Positions 1 through 5,599 of a DNA stretch of 6,158 nt are shown here, piece after piece. Numbering within the stretch: the first letter of the stretch is position 1; each line of letters begins with the position of its first letter. This stretch comes from an uncultured Clostridium sp. (GTDB lineage Bacteria; Bacillota_A; Clostridia; TANB77; CAG-508): NCBI GenBank assembly GCA_947244675.1, contig CAMXLV010000097.1, forward strand, positions 1 through 6,158. Reading direction: 5' to 3'. The notes below the pieces were generated by a model. The model was not told the DNA's origin. It ran no database searches and worked only from the letters and a program-made list of their open reading frames with translations. Position numbers and translations under genes: made by a program.

Positions 1-148
1 TTGGTTTTTGGATCTACGAAAATATGGTAGTTGTAATCATGCTGGATTTGGTTTGTGATTTGAAAGAGCTATTTTGTATCTGACTGGTATGCAAAATATT
101 CGTGATGTAATTCCTTTTCCTAGAACTCCTAAAAATTGTGAATTTTAA
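1..148 (+). pseudogene. asnS: Asparaginyl-tRNA synthetase, C-terminal end, with an in-frame TGA
   Basis: This is the 3' end of a gene that begins before the window; reading starts at base 2 and stops at TAA 146-148. The product charges tRNA-Asn with asparagine in the cytoplasm and is a class II synthetase. The reading contains LDLRKYGSCNHAGFGL, then a stop, then FERAILYLTGMQNIRDVIPF and an ending in PRTPKNCEF. This matches the highly conserved AsnRS C-terminus, in which the core of motif 3 reads GFGLGFER with an ATP-binding arginine. The motif glycine codon is replaced by TGA at 56-58, one base (T56 for G) from GGA. Everything after it stays in frame and well conserved, so decay is recent or the base is a sequencing error. 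A truncated protein would lack the motif 3 arginine and be inactive. Family identification is confident from the motif. Whether the gene is really broken is unknown. Confidence 0.85.
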
Positions 149-176
149 TATTTACTTTTATGCATAAAAAGAGGTC

Positions 177-205
177 GCCTCCCAGAACTATTACTTCTGG
201 GAGGC
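177..205. terminator. Hairpin between convergent asnS and the small gene
   Basis: An 11-bp perfect stem (177-187 with 195-205, GCCTCCCAGAA and its complement) closes a 7-base loop. It lies 28 bases after the asnS stop and 6 bases after the stop of the gene on the opposite strand. On the - strand a run of five T's follows about seven bases later. On the + strand only a weak T-rich tail follows. It probably ends transcription from both sides, but the U-tracts are not ideal. Confidence 0.65.
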
Positions 206-211
206 TGTTGT

Positions 212-496
212 TTAGGAAAATAACCCACCAAACATACCTTTTTTCTTTTTGGTAGGTTTCCTTTTTAATGGAGGGCTTTTTTCTTCCTCCTTTTCGAGCA
301 AGTCTTTACTTTTATACTCGCTCAGTTTTTTTGTAGCCATTTGCACAAACTCCTCCCTTTGTTCGGGAAGAATCTTTTGTGCAACTTCTCTTTTTGAAAT
401 TACCCAGGCTGGAAGCCCAGCCTTCCAAACTTCAAATGCTTCTTTTTCGGCTAATTGCCGAAGTTTTTTTTCCTCCAACTTAAAAAATTTTTCCAT
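212..496 (-). CDS. Small charged protein of unknown function (94 aa)
   Basis: I do not recognise this family. Translation from ATG 494-496 to TAA 212-214 gives a soluble, highly charged protein with no signal peptide or membrane segment. Residues 1-65 look helical, rich in Lys/Glu, with a short aromatic/proline patch around WKAGLPAW (24-31). Residues 66-87 are a low-complexity acidic-then-basic linker (KEEEKS, then KRKPTKKKK). The chain ends in a short Gly/Phe tail, GMFGGLFS. The case for a real gene is good: AAAGGGG (502-508) sits 5 bases before the ATG, a near-consensus promoter lies at 560-588, and a hairpin follows the stop. It is convergent with asnS and looks monocistronic. Its codons are visibly richer in G and C than those of its neighbours, which could mean acquisition from elsewhere. 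The basic tail might bind nucleic acid or another polyanion, but that is only a guess. Confidence 0.75.
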   Translation of the reverse strand: MEKFFKLEEKKLRQLAEKEAFEVWKAGLPAWVISKREVAQKILPEQREEFVQMATKKLSEYKSKDLLEKEEEKSPPLKRKPTKKKKGMFGGLFS

Positions 497-559
497 TTTT
501 ACCCCTTTCTCCCCATCAATTCGTGGGGGCTTATCATATTTTTAGTTTCCTGTTTTTCT

Positions 560-588
560 ATTATATCGTATTTTACATAATTTATCAA
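560..588 (-). promoter_or_regulatory. Sigma-70/SigA-type promoter for the 94-aa gene
   Basis: Read on the - strand, TTGATA (583-588) is followed after 17 bases by TATAAT (560-565). This is a near-perfect housekeeping promoter about 65 bases upstream of the ATG. The -35 element begins only two bases from the adhE terminator hairpin, so the gene is insulated from adhE transcription. Confidence 0.75.
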
Positions 589-590
589 CC

Positions 591-650
591 TTTTAAAAAA
601 AATAATGAAAATATAGTATCTCTTCTATATTTTCATTATTTTTTTTAAAA
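591..650. terminator. Long bidirectional Rho-independent terminator after adhE
   Basis: The arms 591-616 and 625-650 are perfectly complementary (26 bp) around an 8-base loop. The outer part is T4A6 against T6A4 and the inner part is AATAATGAAAATATAG with its complement. On the - strand it starts four bases after the adhE stop codon, and the T-rich outer arm supplies the U-tract. Its symmetry means it could also stop transcription coming from the other side. Confidence 0.85.
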
Positions 651-654
651 TCTT

Positions 655-1116
655 CTAATCTATTTTTCCATAATAACTATCTAACAAAATTTGTTTTAGC
701 TCTGTTACTAATGGCAAACGTGGATTAGCTGTTGTACATTGATCTTCAAAAGCTCTATCTGCTAACATATCTACTTTCGCTAAAAACTCCTGCTCTTCTA
801 TACCCGCTTCTTTTAGAGTCTTTGGTATTGCTAAATGCTCATTCATTTCTTTTACTTTTGCAATTAAACTTGCAATTCCTTCTTCTTTAGAATCTGCTTT
901 CAATCCTACTTTTTTAGCCAATTCATAATACTTTTCATCTGCTATAAAATATTCATATTTTGGGAAAGAAACAAATTTAGTTGGTTTTGAACTATTATAT
1001 TTTATTACATATGGCAAAATTATCGCATTAATTCTTCCATGTGGCAAATGGAATTCTGCTCCTATTTTATGAGCTAGTGAGTGATTAATTCCTAAAAATG
1101 CATTCGTAAATGCCAT
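655..1116 (-). CDS. adhE: AdhE piece 3: C-terminal part of the iron alcohol dehydrogenase half
   Basis: This frame encodes 153 aa, restored residues 719-871. It opens with [20 protein letters not shown] and HLPHGRINA, which supply the remaining iron ligands, about H730 and H744. Their spacing of 14 residues is as in the family. The C-terminal helical part follows and ends normally at TAG. The apparent ATG start is an internal Met just after the second break. There is no independent ribosome binding site, so a separate protein is unlikely. Confidence 0.75.
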   Translation of the reverse strand: MAFTNAFLGINHSLAHKIGAEFHLPHGRINAIILPYVIKYNSSKPTKFVSFPKYEYFIADEKYYELAKKVGLKADSKEEGIASLIAKVKEMNEHLAIPKTLKEAGIEEQEFLAKVDMLADRAFEDQCTTANPRLPLVTELKQILLDSYYGKID

Positions 1117-2005
1117 TCCGTGCTAATGTACTTGCATTATGCATCTTTTCTCTCGCTAAACGATTATTTCCATCATCATAAGCTTGTACTAAATATTTCA
1201 TAACTATTTCTACTGCTTTTTCGGCTAATCCATCCGTATAATCTGATGCCATATTAGACACATAAGCTTCTATTGCATGAGTTAATACATCCATTCCAGT
1301 ATCAGCTGTAACTGATTTTGGTAAACTCATTACTAAATCTGGATCCACAATTGCCACATCTGGTGTTAATTCATAATCTGCCAATGGATATTTCTTATTT
1401 TTTTCCTTATCTGTAATAACTGCAAAAGATGTTACTTCTGATCCAGTTCCTGAAGTAGTTGGAATTGCAACCATTTTACATTTAGTACCTAATTTTGGAA
1501 ATTTGTAAGTACGTTTCCTAATATCCATAAATTTTAGTTTTAATCCTTCTACATCAGCATCTGGATGTTCATAAAATAACCACATTCCTTTTGCTGCATC
1601 AATTGGGCTTCCTCCTCCTATTGCAATAATAACATCTGGCTTAAAGCTTTTCATTGCTTCTACACCTTTTTTTACAGTCTCAAAAGATGGATCAGACTCT
1701 ACATCACTAAATATTTCAGAATGCACATATTGATGTCTCTTTCTTAAATGATATAAAATTTTGTCAACATATCCTAATTTCATCATCCCTTCATCTGTCA
1801 CAATAAATGCTCTTTCAATGTCTGGCATCTTTTCTAAATAACCAATTGAACCAGCTTCAAAATATATTTTTTCTGGAATTTTAAACCATTGCATATTAAC
1901 TCTCCTTTTCGCAACTCTTTTAATATTAATTAAGTTTACAGAGGATACATTGGCTGTTGTTGAATTTCCGCCAAATGAACCACACCCAAGTGTTAGTGAT
2001 GGCAT
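1085..2005 (-). CDS. adhE: AdhE piece 2: linker and first part of the iron alcohol dehydrogenase half
   Basis: This 306-codon frame corresponds to residues 423-717 of the restored protein, followed by 11 out-of-frame residues. The same frame extends upstream without a stop to the first break at 2069, so the ATG at 2003-2005 ([10 protein letters not shown]) is an internal Met of AdhE and not a natural start. I see no proper ribosome binding site for it. It carries the NAD-binding [10 protein letters not shown] motif (about restored residues 552-561), the PTTSGTGSE block and two of the four expected iron ligands, D661 and H665 in [10 protein letters not shown]. The other two ligands are in piece 3. 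Confidence 0.75.
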   Translation of the reverse strand: MPSLTLGCGSFGGNSTTANVSSVNLINIKRVAKRRVNMQWFKIPEKIYFEAGSIGYLEKMPDIERAFIVTDEGMMKLGYVDKILYHLRKRHQYVHSEIFSDVESDPSFETVKKGVEAMKSFKPDVIIAIGGGSPIDAAKGMWLFYEHPDADVEGLKLKFMDIRKRTYKFPKLGTKCKMVAIPTTSGTGSEVTSFAVITDKEKNKKYPLADYELTPDVAIVDPDLVMSLPKSVTADTGMDVLTHAIEAYVSNMASDYTDGLAEKAVEIVMKYLVQAYDDGNNRLAREKMHNASTLARNGIYECIFRN

Positions 2006-2021
2006 ATTGGTATTATAGATA

Positions 2022-3272
2022 TCACCAATTGCTCCATGTGTTGATGGAGAATTTACAATGATTCTTCCGTGCTTTCATTGTTTGTGAAAATTTTAAGTTT
2101 ACTTGTTTATCTTCTCCGTGAATTACAGCAGAATGTCCTAATCCACCAAATTCTAGTAGTCTTTCTGCTTTTTCAATTCCTTCTTCTTCATTTTCTACAA
2201 TGTAATAAGTTAAAACTGGACTTAATTTCTCTTTTGAAAATGGATAATCACGTCCAATTCCTTCTTCATATACTACTAAAACTTTTGTGTCTTCTGGTAC
2301 TTCAAATCCAGCTTCTTTGGCAATTACATAAGGAGATTGCCCTGGCACATGTGATTTTAGTTTATAACCATATTCTTCATTATATTCAAACATACTTATT
2401 TTTAATTTTTCTTTTTCATCTGGATTAACAAAATAACATCCTGCTTCTTTCATTAGTCTCTCAAATTCTTGATAAATGTCTCTATCTACTAAAACTGCTT
2501 GCTCTGAAGCACAAATCATTCCATTGTCAAAAGCTTTTGATAATACTAAATCATTTACTGATGTTTTTAATTTTGCACTTTTATGAATATAGCATGGTAC
2601 GTTTCCTGGTCCTACTCCTAATGCTGGCTTTCCACAAGAATATGCGGATTTTACCATTCCTGTTCCTCCTGTTGCTAAAATTAAATTGACATCTGGATGA
2701 TTCATTAATAACCTAGTTGCCAATACACTTGGCTCTTCGATCCATAAAATACAATTTTCTGGTGCTCCCGCTTTGATCGCTGCATCTCTTACAATTTTGG
2801 CTGCTTCGCTACTACACTTTTGGGCAGATGGGTGGAATCCAAATATAATAACATTTCTTGTTTTTGCTGAAATAATAGATTTAAACATAGTAGTTGATGT
2901 TGGATTTGTTACTGGTGTAACTCCTGCAATAATCCCCACTGGTTCTGCAATTTCCACATAGTCTTCTTCTTCATTTTCATTAATAATTCCCACTGTTTTT
3001 TCGTATTTAATGCTATGATAGATATATTCTGTAGCAAACATATTTTTTGTAATTTTATCTTCATAGATTCCTCTTCCTGTCTCTTCAATTGCCATTTTAG
3101 CCAATTTCATATGATGTTCTAATCCTGCCATTGACATTGCTTTTGTAATATTATCTATTGTTTCTTGATCCAACTTTAAATATTCCTCTGATGCCTTTTT
3201 GGCTTTTTCTATTAGTTCATTTATCATTGTTTGAACCTTTTGTTGTTCTTCCTCGCTCACATTATTAAGCAT
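2022..3272 (-). CDS. adhE: AdhE piece 1: CoA-acylating aldehyde dehydrogenase half
   Basis: As the sequence stands this frame encodes 416 aa. Residues 1-401 are authentic and the last 15 (from R402) are out-of-frame read-through. It contains the acetylating aldehyde dehydrogenase fold: the [15 protein letters not shown] block (110-124), the nucleotide-binding [10 protein letters not shown] block (201-210), GVGPGNVP (219-226) and the catalytic cysteine C254 in NGMICASEQ. The true domain continues about 20-40 residues past the break, including the [11 protein letters not shown] segment that now lies in another frame. If translated alone, this piece would lack the end of its domain and the interdomain linker, so activity is doubtful. 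Confidence 0.85.
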   Translation of the reverse strand: MLNNVSEEEQQKVQTMINELIEKAKKASEEYLKLDQETIDNITKAMSMAGLEHHMKLAKMAIEETGRGIYEDKITKNMFATEYIYHSIKYEKTVGIINENEEEDYVEIAEPVGIIAGVTPVTNPTSTTMFKSIISAKTRNVIIFGFHPSAQKCSSEAAKIVRDAAIKAGAPENCILWIEEPSVLATRLLMNHPDVNLILATGGTGMVKSAYSCGKPALGVGPGNVPCYIHKSAKLKTSVNDLVLSKAFDNGMICASEQAVLVDRDIYQEFERLMKEAGCYFVNPDEKEKLKISMFEYNEEYGYKLKSHVPGQSPYVIAKEAGFEVPEDTKVLVVYEEGIGRDYPFSKEKLSPVLTYYIVENEEEGIEKAERLLEFGGLGHSAVIHGEDKQVNLKFSQTMKARKNHCKFSINTWSNW

Positions 3273-3280
3273 AAATCATT

Positions 3281-3286
3281 CCTCCT
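3281..3286 (-). promoter_or_regulatory. Strong Shine-Dalgarno site of adhE
   Basis: Read on the - strand this is AGGAGG, eight bases before ATG 3270-3272. It fixes the adhE start at [10 protein letters not shown]. Confidence 0.85.
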
Positions 3287-3312
3287 CATTCGTACTTAGT
3301 TTAACCACAATT

Positions 3313-3340
3313 ATTATATATTATTAGAAAAATTTGTCAA
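3313..3340 (-). promoter_or_regulatory. Consensus SigA-type promoter for adhE
   Basis: On the - strand a perfect TTGACA (3335-3340) and a perfect TATAAT (3313-3318) are separated by 16 bases. The leader to the ATG is only about 35 bases. The -35 box begins two bases after the end of the 62-bp palindrome at 3343-3404. A promoter this close to consensus predicts strong transcription unless repressed. I found no convincing Rex (NADH-sensing repressor) palindrome, although Rex often controls adhE in this phylum. Confidence 0.85.
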
Positions 3341-3342
3341 GA

Positions 3343-3404
3343 GGGATAGGGGGACGTAGCAAAAATCCCTTTTAAAAGGGATTTTTGCTACGTCCCCCTA
3401 TCCC
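3343..3404. repeat. Perfect 62-bp palindrome (REP-like element)
   Basis: Bases 3343-3373 are the exact reverse complement of 3374-3404, giving 31-bp arms with no spacer at the TTTT/AAAA centre. Each arm has an outer GGGATAGGGGGACGTAGC block, then an A-rich stretch, then ATCCCTTTT. The element fills the gap between the peptidase stop codon (TAG 3405-3407) and the adhE -35 box. RNA from it would fold into a very stable hairpin and could end peptidase transcription. No T-run follows at once, so it is not a classic terminator. A related, less symmetric copy lies at 4718-4775, which points to a dispersed family like the REP elements moved by IS200/IS605-type (RAYT) transposases. No transposase is present here. 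Confidence 0.85.
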
Positions 3405-4406
3405 CTATTTGTATAAATAGTTTTGTGGGTTGACATGTTCTCCATTAATTCTAACTTCAAAATGTAAATGTGGTCCTGTTGAGTTTCCTGTCGATCCAAC
3501 TGCTGCAATTACTTCTCCTGCTTCTACTTTTTCTCCAACTTCTACATACATTTTACTTGTATGGGCATACCACGTTTCTAGTCCATTTCCATGATCTACT
3601 TTTACAACTTTTCCATAGGAACCTCTATAACTTGCACAAGTTACTGTTCCAGATGCTACTACTTTTATCGGTGTTCCTGTTGATGCTGCAATGTCTAATC
3701 CTGTATGATCGAAACTTCTAATTCTACTGCTTACTCCATATCTTGAAGTAATGATTCCTGATATTGGTACATAAGCTAATTTGATACCATTGATTTCTGG
3801 CATACGGTTGATTCTTTCTTCCTCTTCTTTTTGTTTTTGTATATCTTCCATTTTTTTAGTAATTTTTGATTGTATATCGTTTTTAGCAATTTCTAAATTT
3901 TGTTTTGTTGTTACTTCTTCTTCTTTTTGTGTGTATTTTTCTATAATACTTAAGTCTAACTCTTCCCCTTGATTTTCTTCTTTGATGCTATTTACTAATT
4001 TTTCTGCTTCTTCTAAGGTATTAACACTTTCTACTTTTTCGTTATTCAAAGCTAAATCATAGTATTTATATGTGATAGTCACATCTTGTTTTACTGTATT
4101 TACAATTTCTTCTTCTTTCGTTTCCAATGCTTTGTCTACAAATGTTAATTTGTATTCTGGAATTGTTTTTATATCAATACTATCAACATTTTTTTCTTCA
4201 CTTTCTAATATACTTTTCTTTACTTTTTCTTCTAAAGCTTCTTTATTTTGAACATATCCTAATTCTGTTCCAGAAATACTTACTCTATACATTGGTTTAC
4301 TTTTAATGGTTACAACTCCTATCATTAGACTAGCTGATAAAAGTGTAACATTAAAATATCTTATCATCCTTTTGGTTTTGTATTTCAGTTTTAAAATAAA
4401 TTTCAC
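3405..4406 (-). CDS. Membrane-anchored M23-family metallopeptidase (cell-wall endopeptidase)
   Basis: The product is predicted to be a zinc endopeptidase that cuts peptide cross-links in peptidoglycan outside the cell. It has 333 aa. A basic N-terminus (1-17) is followed by one hydrophobic segment (about 18-34), either a signal anchor or an uncleaved signal. Next is a conserved extracytoplasmic stretch (YRVSISGTELGYVQNKEALE, 40-59), then a Lys/Glu-rich helical and likely coiled-coil region (about 130-200), and a C-terminal M23 domain (about 210-333). Zinc ligands are visible as H234 and D238 (HTGLD) and H315 (HLHFE). The assisting histidines are H282 (YAH) and H313. All are present, so it should be active and not a degenerate scaffold such as some EnvC/SpoIIQ-like members. 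The start is uncertain: this frame opens with GTG only one base after AAAGGAG, and an internal ATG at residue 14 is also directly preceded by AAAAGG. It has its own promoter at 4473-4501. Confidence 0.9.
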   Translation of the reverse strand: MKFILKLKYKTKRMIRYFNVTLLSASLMIGVVTIKSKPMYRVSISGTELGYVQNKEALEEKVKKSILESEEKNVDSIDIKTIPEYKLTFVDKALETKEEEIVNTVKQDVTITYKYYDLALNNEKVESVNTLEEAEKLVNSIKEENQGEELDLSIIEKYTQKEEEVTTKQNLEIAKNDIQSKITKKMEDIQKQKEEEERINRMPEINGIKLAYVPISGIITSRYGVSSRIRSFDHTGLDIAASTGTPIKVVASGTVTCASYRGSYGKVVKVDHGNGLETWYAHTSKMYVEVGEKVEAGEVIAAVGSTGNSTGPHLHFEVRINGEHVNPQNYLYK

Positions 4407-4472
4407 GCTCCTTTTATTTTGTTCTTAATAAAATGCTTGATTGATGCACTTATTTTTTGAATAACAAATTCT

Positions 4473-4501
4473 ATTATACAATATATTGTACTCAAAATCA
4501 A
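4473..4501 (-). promoter_or_regulatory. Promoter for the M23 peptidase gene
   Basis: On the - strand TTGATT (4496-4501) and a perfect TATAAT (4473-4478) are spaced by 17 bases, about 67 bases upstream of the GTG start. A 14-bp palindrome fills most of the spacer (separate entry). Confidence 0.65.
4477..4490. promoter_or_regulatory. 14-bp palindrome inside the peptidase promoter, possible operator
   Basis: TACAATATATTGTA is a perfect palindrome lying between the -35 and -10 boxes and overlapping the -10 by two bases. A dimeric repressor bound here would block RNA polymerase. In A/T-rich DNA short palindromes arise by chance, so the role is inferred only from position. Confidence 0.35.
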
Positions 4502-4717
4502 ATTATGTATACTCTTTTTGCTCCAATTTGCCTATTTTTTTACAAATTAAAAGGTTTTTTCTGCTATTTTTGCCACTTTTTACTCATTTTAACTCTATTT
4601 TTCTTTATTTTTCTTTTGTTTACTATATTCTTATTTAAAAATTTTGCAATTTATACCTACATTGATTACTTAGTTAATCTAACTGAACAAAAAAGTAAAA
4701 ATGATCTGTTAAATTAA
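4502..4717. other. A/T-rich intergenic stretch with no supported gene
   Basis: This lies upstream of the divergent peptidase and regulator genes. It is very T-rich on the + strand. A Phe/Leu-rich reading frame crosses it, but it has only a TTG start, no ribosome binding site and no recognisable protein character, so I do not call it. I see no RNA gene here. Confidence 0.5.
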
Positions 4718-4775
4718 GACTGTCCCTAAATCCCTGTTAGAAGGGATTTAAAGAACGTCCCCTAATCCCTTTTAA
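4718..4775. repeat. Second, degenerate member of the REP-like repeat family
   Basis: The core is a 9-bp hairpin, TAAATCCCT (4727-4735) with AGGGATTTA (4742-4750), around a 6-base loop. It is flanked by two similar blocks in direct orientation, GTCCCTAAATCCCTGTTA (4722-4739) and GTCCCCTAATCCCTTTTAA (4757-4775). Read on the - strand, the order GGGATTAGGGGACGTT, AAATCCCTT, AGGGATTT mirrors the perfect palindrome at 3343-3404 (GGGATAGGGGGACGT, AAATCCCTT, AGGGATTT). The outer part of one arm differs (GGGACAGTC instead of the complementary block), so full symmetry is lost. It lies between the peptidase promoter and the regulator promoter. Confidence 0.7.
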
Positions 4776-4786
4776 CTTATAAGTTA
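4773..4786. promoter_or_regulatory. 14-bp palindrome upstream of the XRE regulator, possible operator
   Basis: TAACTTATAAGTTA is a perfect palindrome ending 10 bases before the proposed -35 box of the regulator gene. XRE-type proteins often bind such dyads near their own promoter, so autoregulation is possible. It overlaps the edge of the REP-like element by three bases. Function is inferred from position only. Confidence 0.3.
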
Positions 4787-4796
4787 CATTTATACT

Positions 4797-4825
4797 TTTA
4801 CGTTTCTGTAAATTTAAACTATAAA
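4797..4825 (+). promoter_or_regulatory. Likely promoter for the XRE regulator
   Basis: TTTACG (4797-4802) and TATAAA (4820-4825) are 17 bases apart, about 75 bases before the start codon. Each box departs from consensus by one or two positions. TATATT at 4830-4835 is an alternative -10, but its matching -35 is poorer. Confidence 0.45.
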
Positions 4826-4899
4826 ATGCTATATTAGGATTGAAATTTAAAAAGGCTTGATTTTTTTATGAATTTATGCCTTAGAAAGGAATGGTAAAC

Positions 4900-5235
4900 A
4901 TGGCACTAGATTATACAGTAATTGGACAAAGAATTAAACAAGCAAGACTTGCTAAAAATTTAACACAAGAAGATTTAGCAGAACAAATTGATATTTCCGT
5001 TGCTTTTTTGAGTAGAGTTGAAAGAGGAAATTCTCATATAAATTTAAAAAGATTAAACCAATTATGTGGCTTATTAGATGTCACAGAAGGTTATGTTTTA
5101 AATGGTGCATCTAGCAGTTCTAAACATTACTTAAATAAAGAATTTTCTGAATTAATGAAATCTTGTTCACCAGATAAACAAAAATTAATTTATAATGTTG
5201 CTAAAGCTATCGCGGAAACCGATTTAGATGCATAA
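4900..5235 (+). CDS. XRE/Cro-CI-type helix-turn-helix transcriptional regulator (111 aa)
   Basis: This is a small cytoplasmic DNA-binding protein. Residues 9-62 form a single HTH_3/XRE domain: GQRIKQARLAKNLTQEDLAE is the usual opening, TQEDLAEQI is helix 2 and SVAFLSRVERG is the recognition helix with the typical turn. The tail (63-111) holds a Ser-rich linker and a helical segment (KEFSELMKSCSPDKQKLIYNVAKAI) of a kind seen in clostridial stand-alone regulators, probably for dimerisation. An in-frame ATG exists at 4891, but the Shine-Dalgarno AAAGGA (4885-4890) touches it. The ATG at 4900 is nine bases from that site and is the better start, giving MALDYTVIGQ. It is divergent from the peptidase gene across about 490 bases and ends at a clear terminator, so it is monocistronic. 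The target is unknown. Its own promoter and the peptidase promoter are the nearest candidates. There is no toxin or phage partner beside it. Confidence 0.88.
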   Translation: MALDYTVIGQRIKQARLAKNLTQEDLAEQIDISVAFLSRVERGNSHINLKRLNQLCGLLDVTEGYVLNGASSSSKHYLNKEFSELMKSCSPDKQKLIYNVAKAIAETDLDA

Positions 5236-5277
5236 GTTTTGCAAAAATTTTCTGTAGAATGATTTTACTTATACAAC

Positions 5278-5322
5278 AAAAAAGAATGATACTTATTAAG
5301 AAATAAGGAATCATTCTTTTTT
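5278..5322 (+). terminator. Rho-independent terminator of the XRE regulator
   Basis: The outer stem AAAAAAGAATGAT (5278-5290) pairs with ATCATTCTTTTTT (5310-5322). An inner stem CTTATT/AATAAG follows after small bulges, with a tight loop. The 3' arm ends in six T's and more T's follow. It lies about 40 bases after the TAA stop. Confidence 0.85.
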
Positions 5323-5419
5323 ATTTTTATGTCATATCCCCTTTCTTTCACTTTTTTTAGTTTTGTCTTTTAAACATATCACTAGTTTTAATTATCCAAC
5401 AATAGTACCAGAAACACAA

Positions 5420-5453
5420 TACTAATTGATAATTGTAATTACTAATTGGTAAT
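5420..5453 (+). repeat. Two near-identical 14-bp direct repeats upstream of the pilin-like gene promoter
   Basis: TACTAATTGATAAT (5420-5433) and TACTAATTGGTAAT (5440-5453) differ at one position and are offset by exactly 20 bases, about two helix turns. They sit just upstream of the -35 box at 5473, where an activator would bind. The rest of 5323-5599 is A/T-rich and non-coding; from 5323 to about 5419 I see nothing definable. Confidence 0.4.
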
Positions 5454-5472
5454 AAGATTCCATGTTAGCTTA

Positions 5473-5501
5473 TTAACATATTATTGGATTATTGATATAA
5501 T
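5473..5501 (+). promoter_or_regulatory. Promoter of the pilin-like gene, overlapped by an inverted repeat
   Basis: TTAACA (5473-5478) and TATAAT (5496-5501) are separated by 17 bases, differing from consensus at one position. A 9-bp inverted repeat, TTGGATTAT (5484-5492) and ATAATCCAA (5497-5505) with a 4-base spacer, covers the spacer and -10 box. This is where a repressor would act. Transcription would give a leader of roughly 90 bases before the ATG at 5600. Confidence 0.6.
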
Positions 5502-5599
5502 CCAAGCAAAATCAACTATGAAAATCATACAAAATGTTGAATAGTAAATAGACACATAAAAATAAGAAATTTTATAACAAAAGATAGAAAGGGGAAAAA

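Larger units (their letters stand above)
655..3272 (-). pseudogene. adhE: Bifunctional acetaldehyde-CoA/alcohol dehydrogenase, interrupted by two frameshifts
   Basis: AdhE reduces acetyl-CoA to acetaldehyde and then ethanol using two NADH, regenerating NAD+ in fermentation. It normally forms large cytosolic filaments called spirosomes. Start ATG 3270-3272 has AGGAGG eight bases upstream, and the stop is TAG at 655-657. The uninterrupted frame would be 871 aa, normal for the family, with an N-terminal aldehyde dehydrogenase half and a C-terminal iron-dependent alcohol dehydrogenase half. Two extra bases break it: G2069 after codon 401 and G1120 after codon 717. Both turn an expected Ala-Gly (GCA GGA) into GCA-C-GGA. 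Removing just those two bases restores one frame with no other stop, and the residues around both sites ([28 protein letters not shown]) are typical AdhE. All catalytic residues are intact. Either the gene was inactivated very recently or these are sequence errors. It is a single-gene unit with its own promoter and terminator. Confidence 0.92.

Noticed and set aside
56..58. Genetic code with UGA read as glycine (code 25)
   Set aside because: adhE, the peptidase, the XRE regulator and the pilin-like gene use GGN for every glycine and contain no in-frame TGA. The gene content also looks like Bacillota.
406..423. 7-bp inverted repeat (AGGCTGG/CCAGCCT) inside the 94-aa gene
   Set aside because: It falls in coding sequence (KAGLPAW codons) and is short, with no sign of a regulatory role.
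1120..2069. Programmed +1 frameshifting in adhE as the first choice
   Set aside because: The P-site codon GCA cannot re-pair well after a +1 slip to CAC, no stimulatory structure was evident, and two such events in one metabolic gene would be unprecedented to my knowledge. It is kept only as an alternative in the findings.
2069..2428. Open frame on the + strand across adhE, and similar + strand frames at 249-545, 2773-2961, 3470-3721 and 3781-3972
   Set aside because: All lie antisense to well-supported genes, have low-complexity Leu/Phe/Ser-rich translations and lack ribosome binding sites.
3287..3340. Rex (NADH-sensing) operator at the adhE promoter
   Set aside because: Only a half-site-like TTGTGGTTAA is present downstream of the -10 box. 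No convincing paired half-site is seen.
4457..4717. 86-codon Phe-rich frame in the intergenic region
   Set aside because: It starts with TTG, has no Shine-Dalgarno sequence, overlaps the peptidase promoter, and its hydrophobicity is what T-rich DNA gives by chance.
5420..5453. Possible CRISPR or tandem array
   Set aside because: There are only two 14-bp units with a 6-base gap, and no spacers or cas genes.
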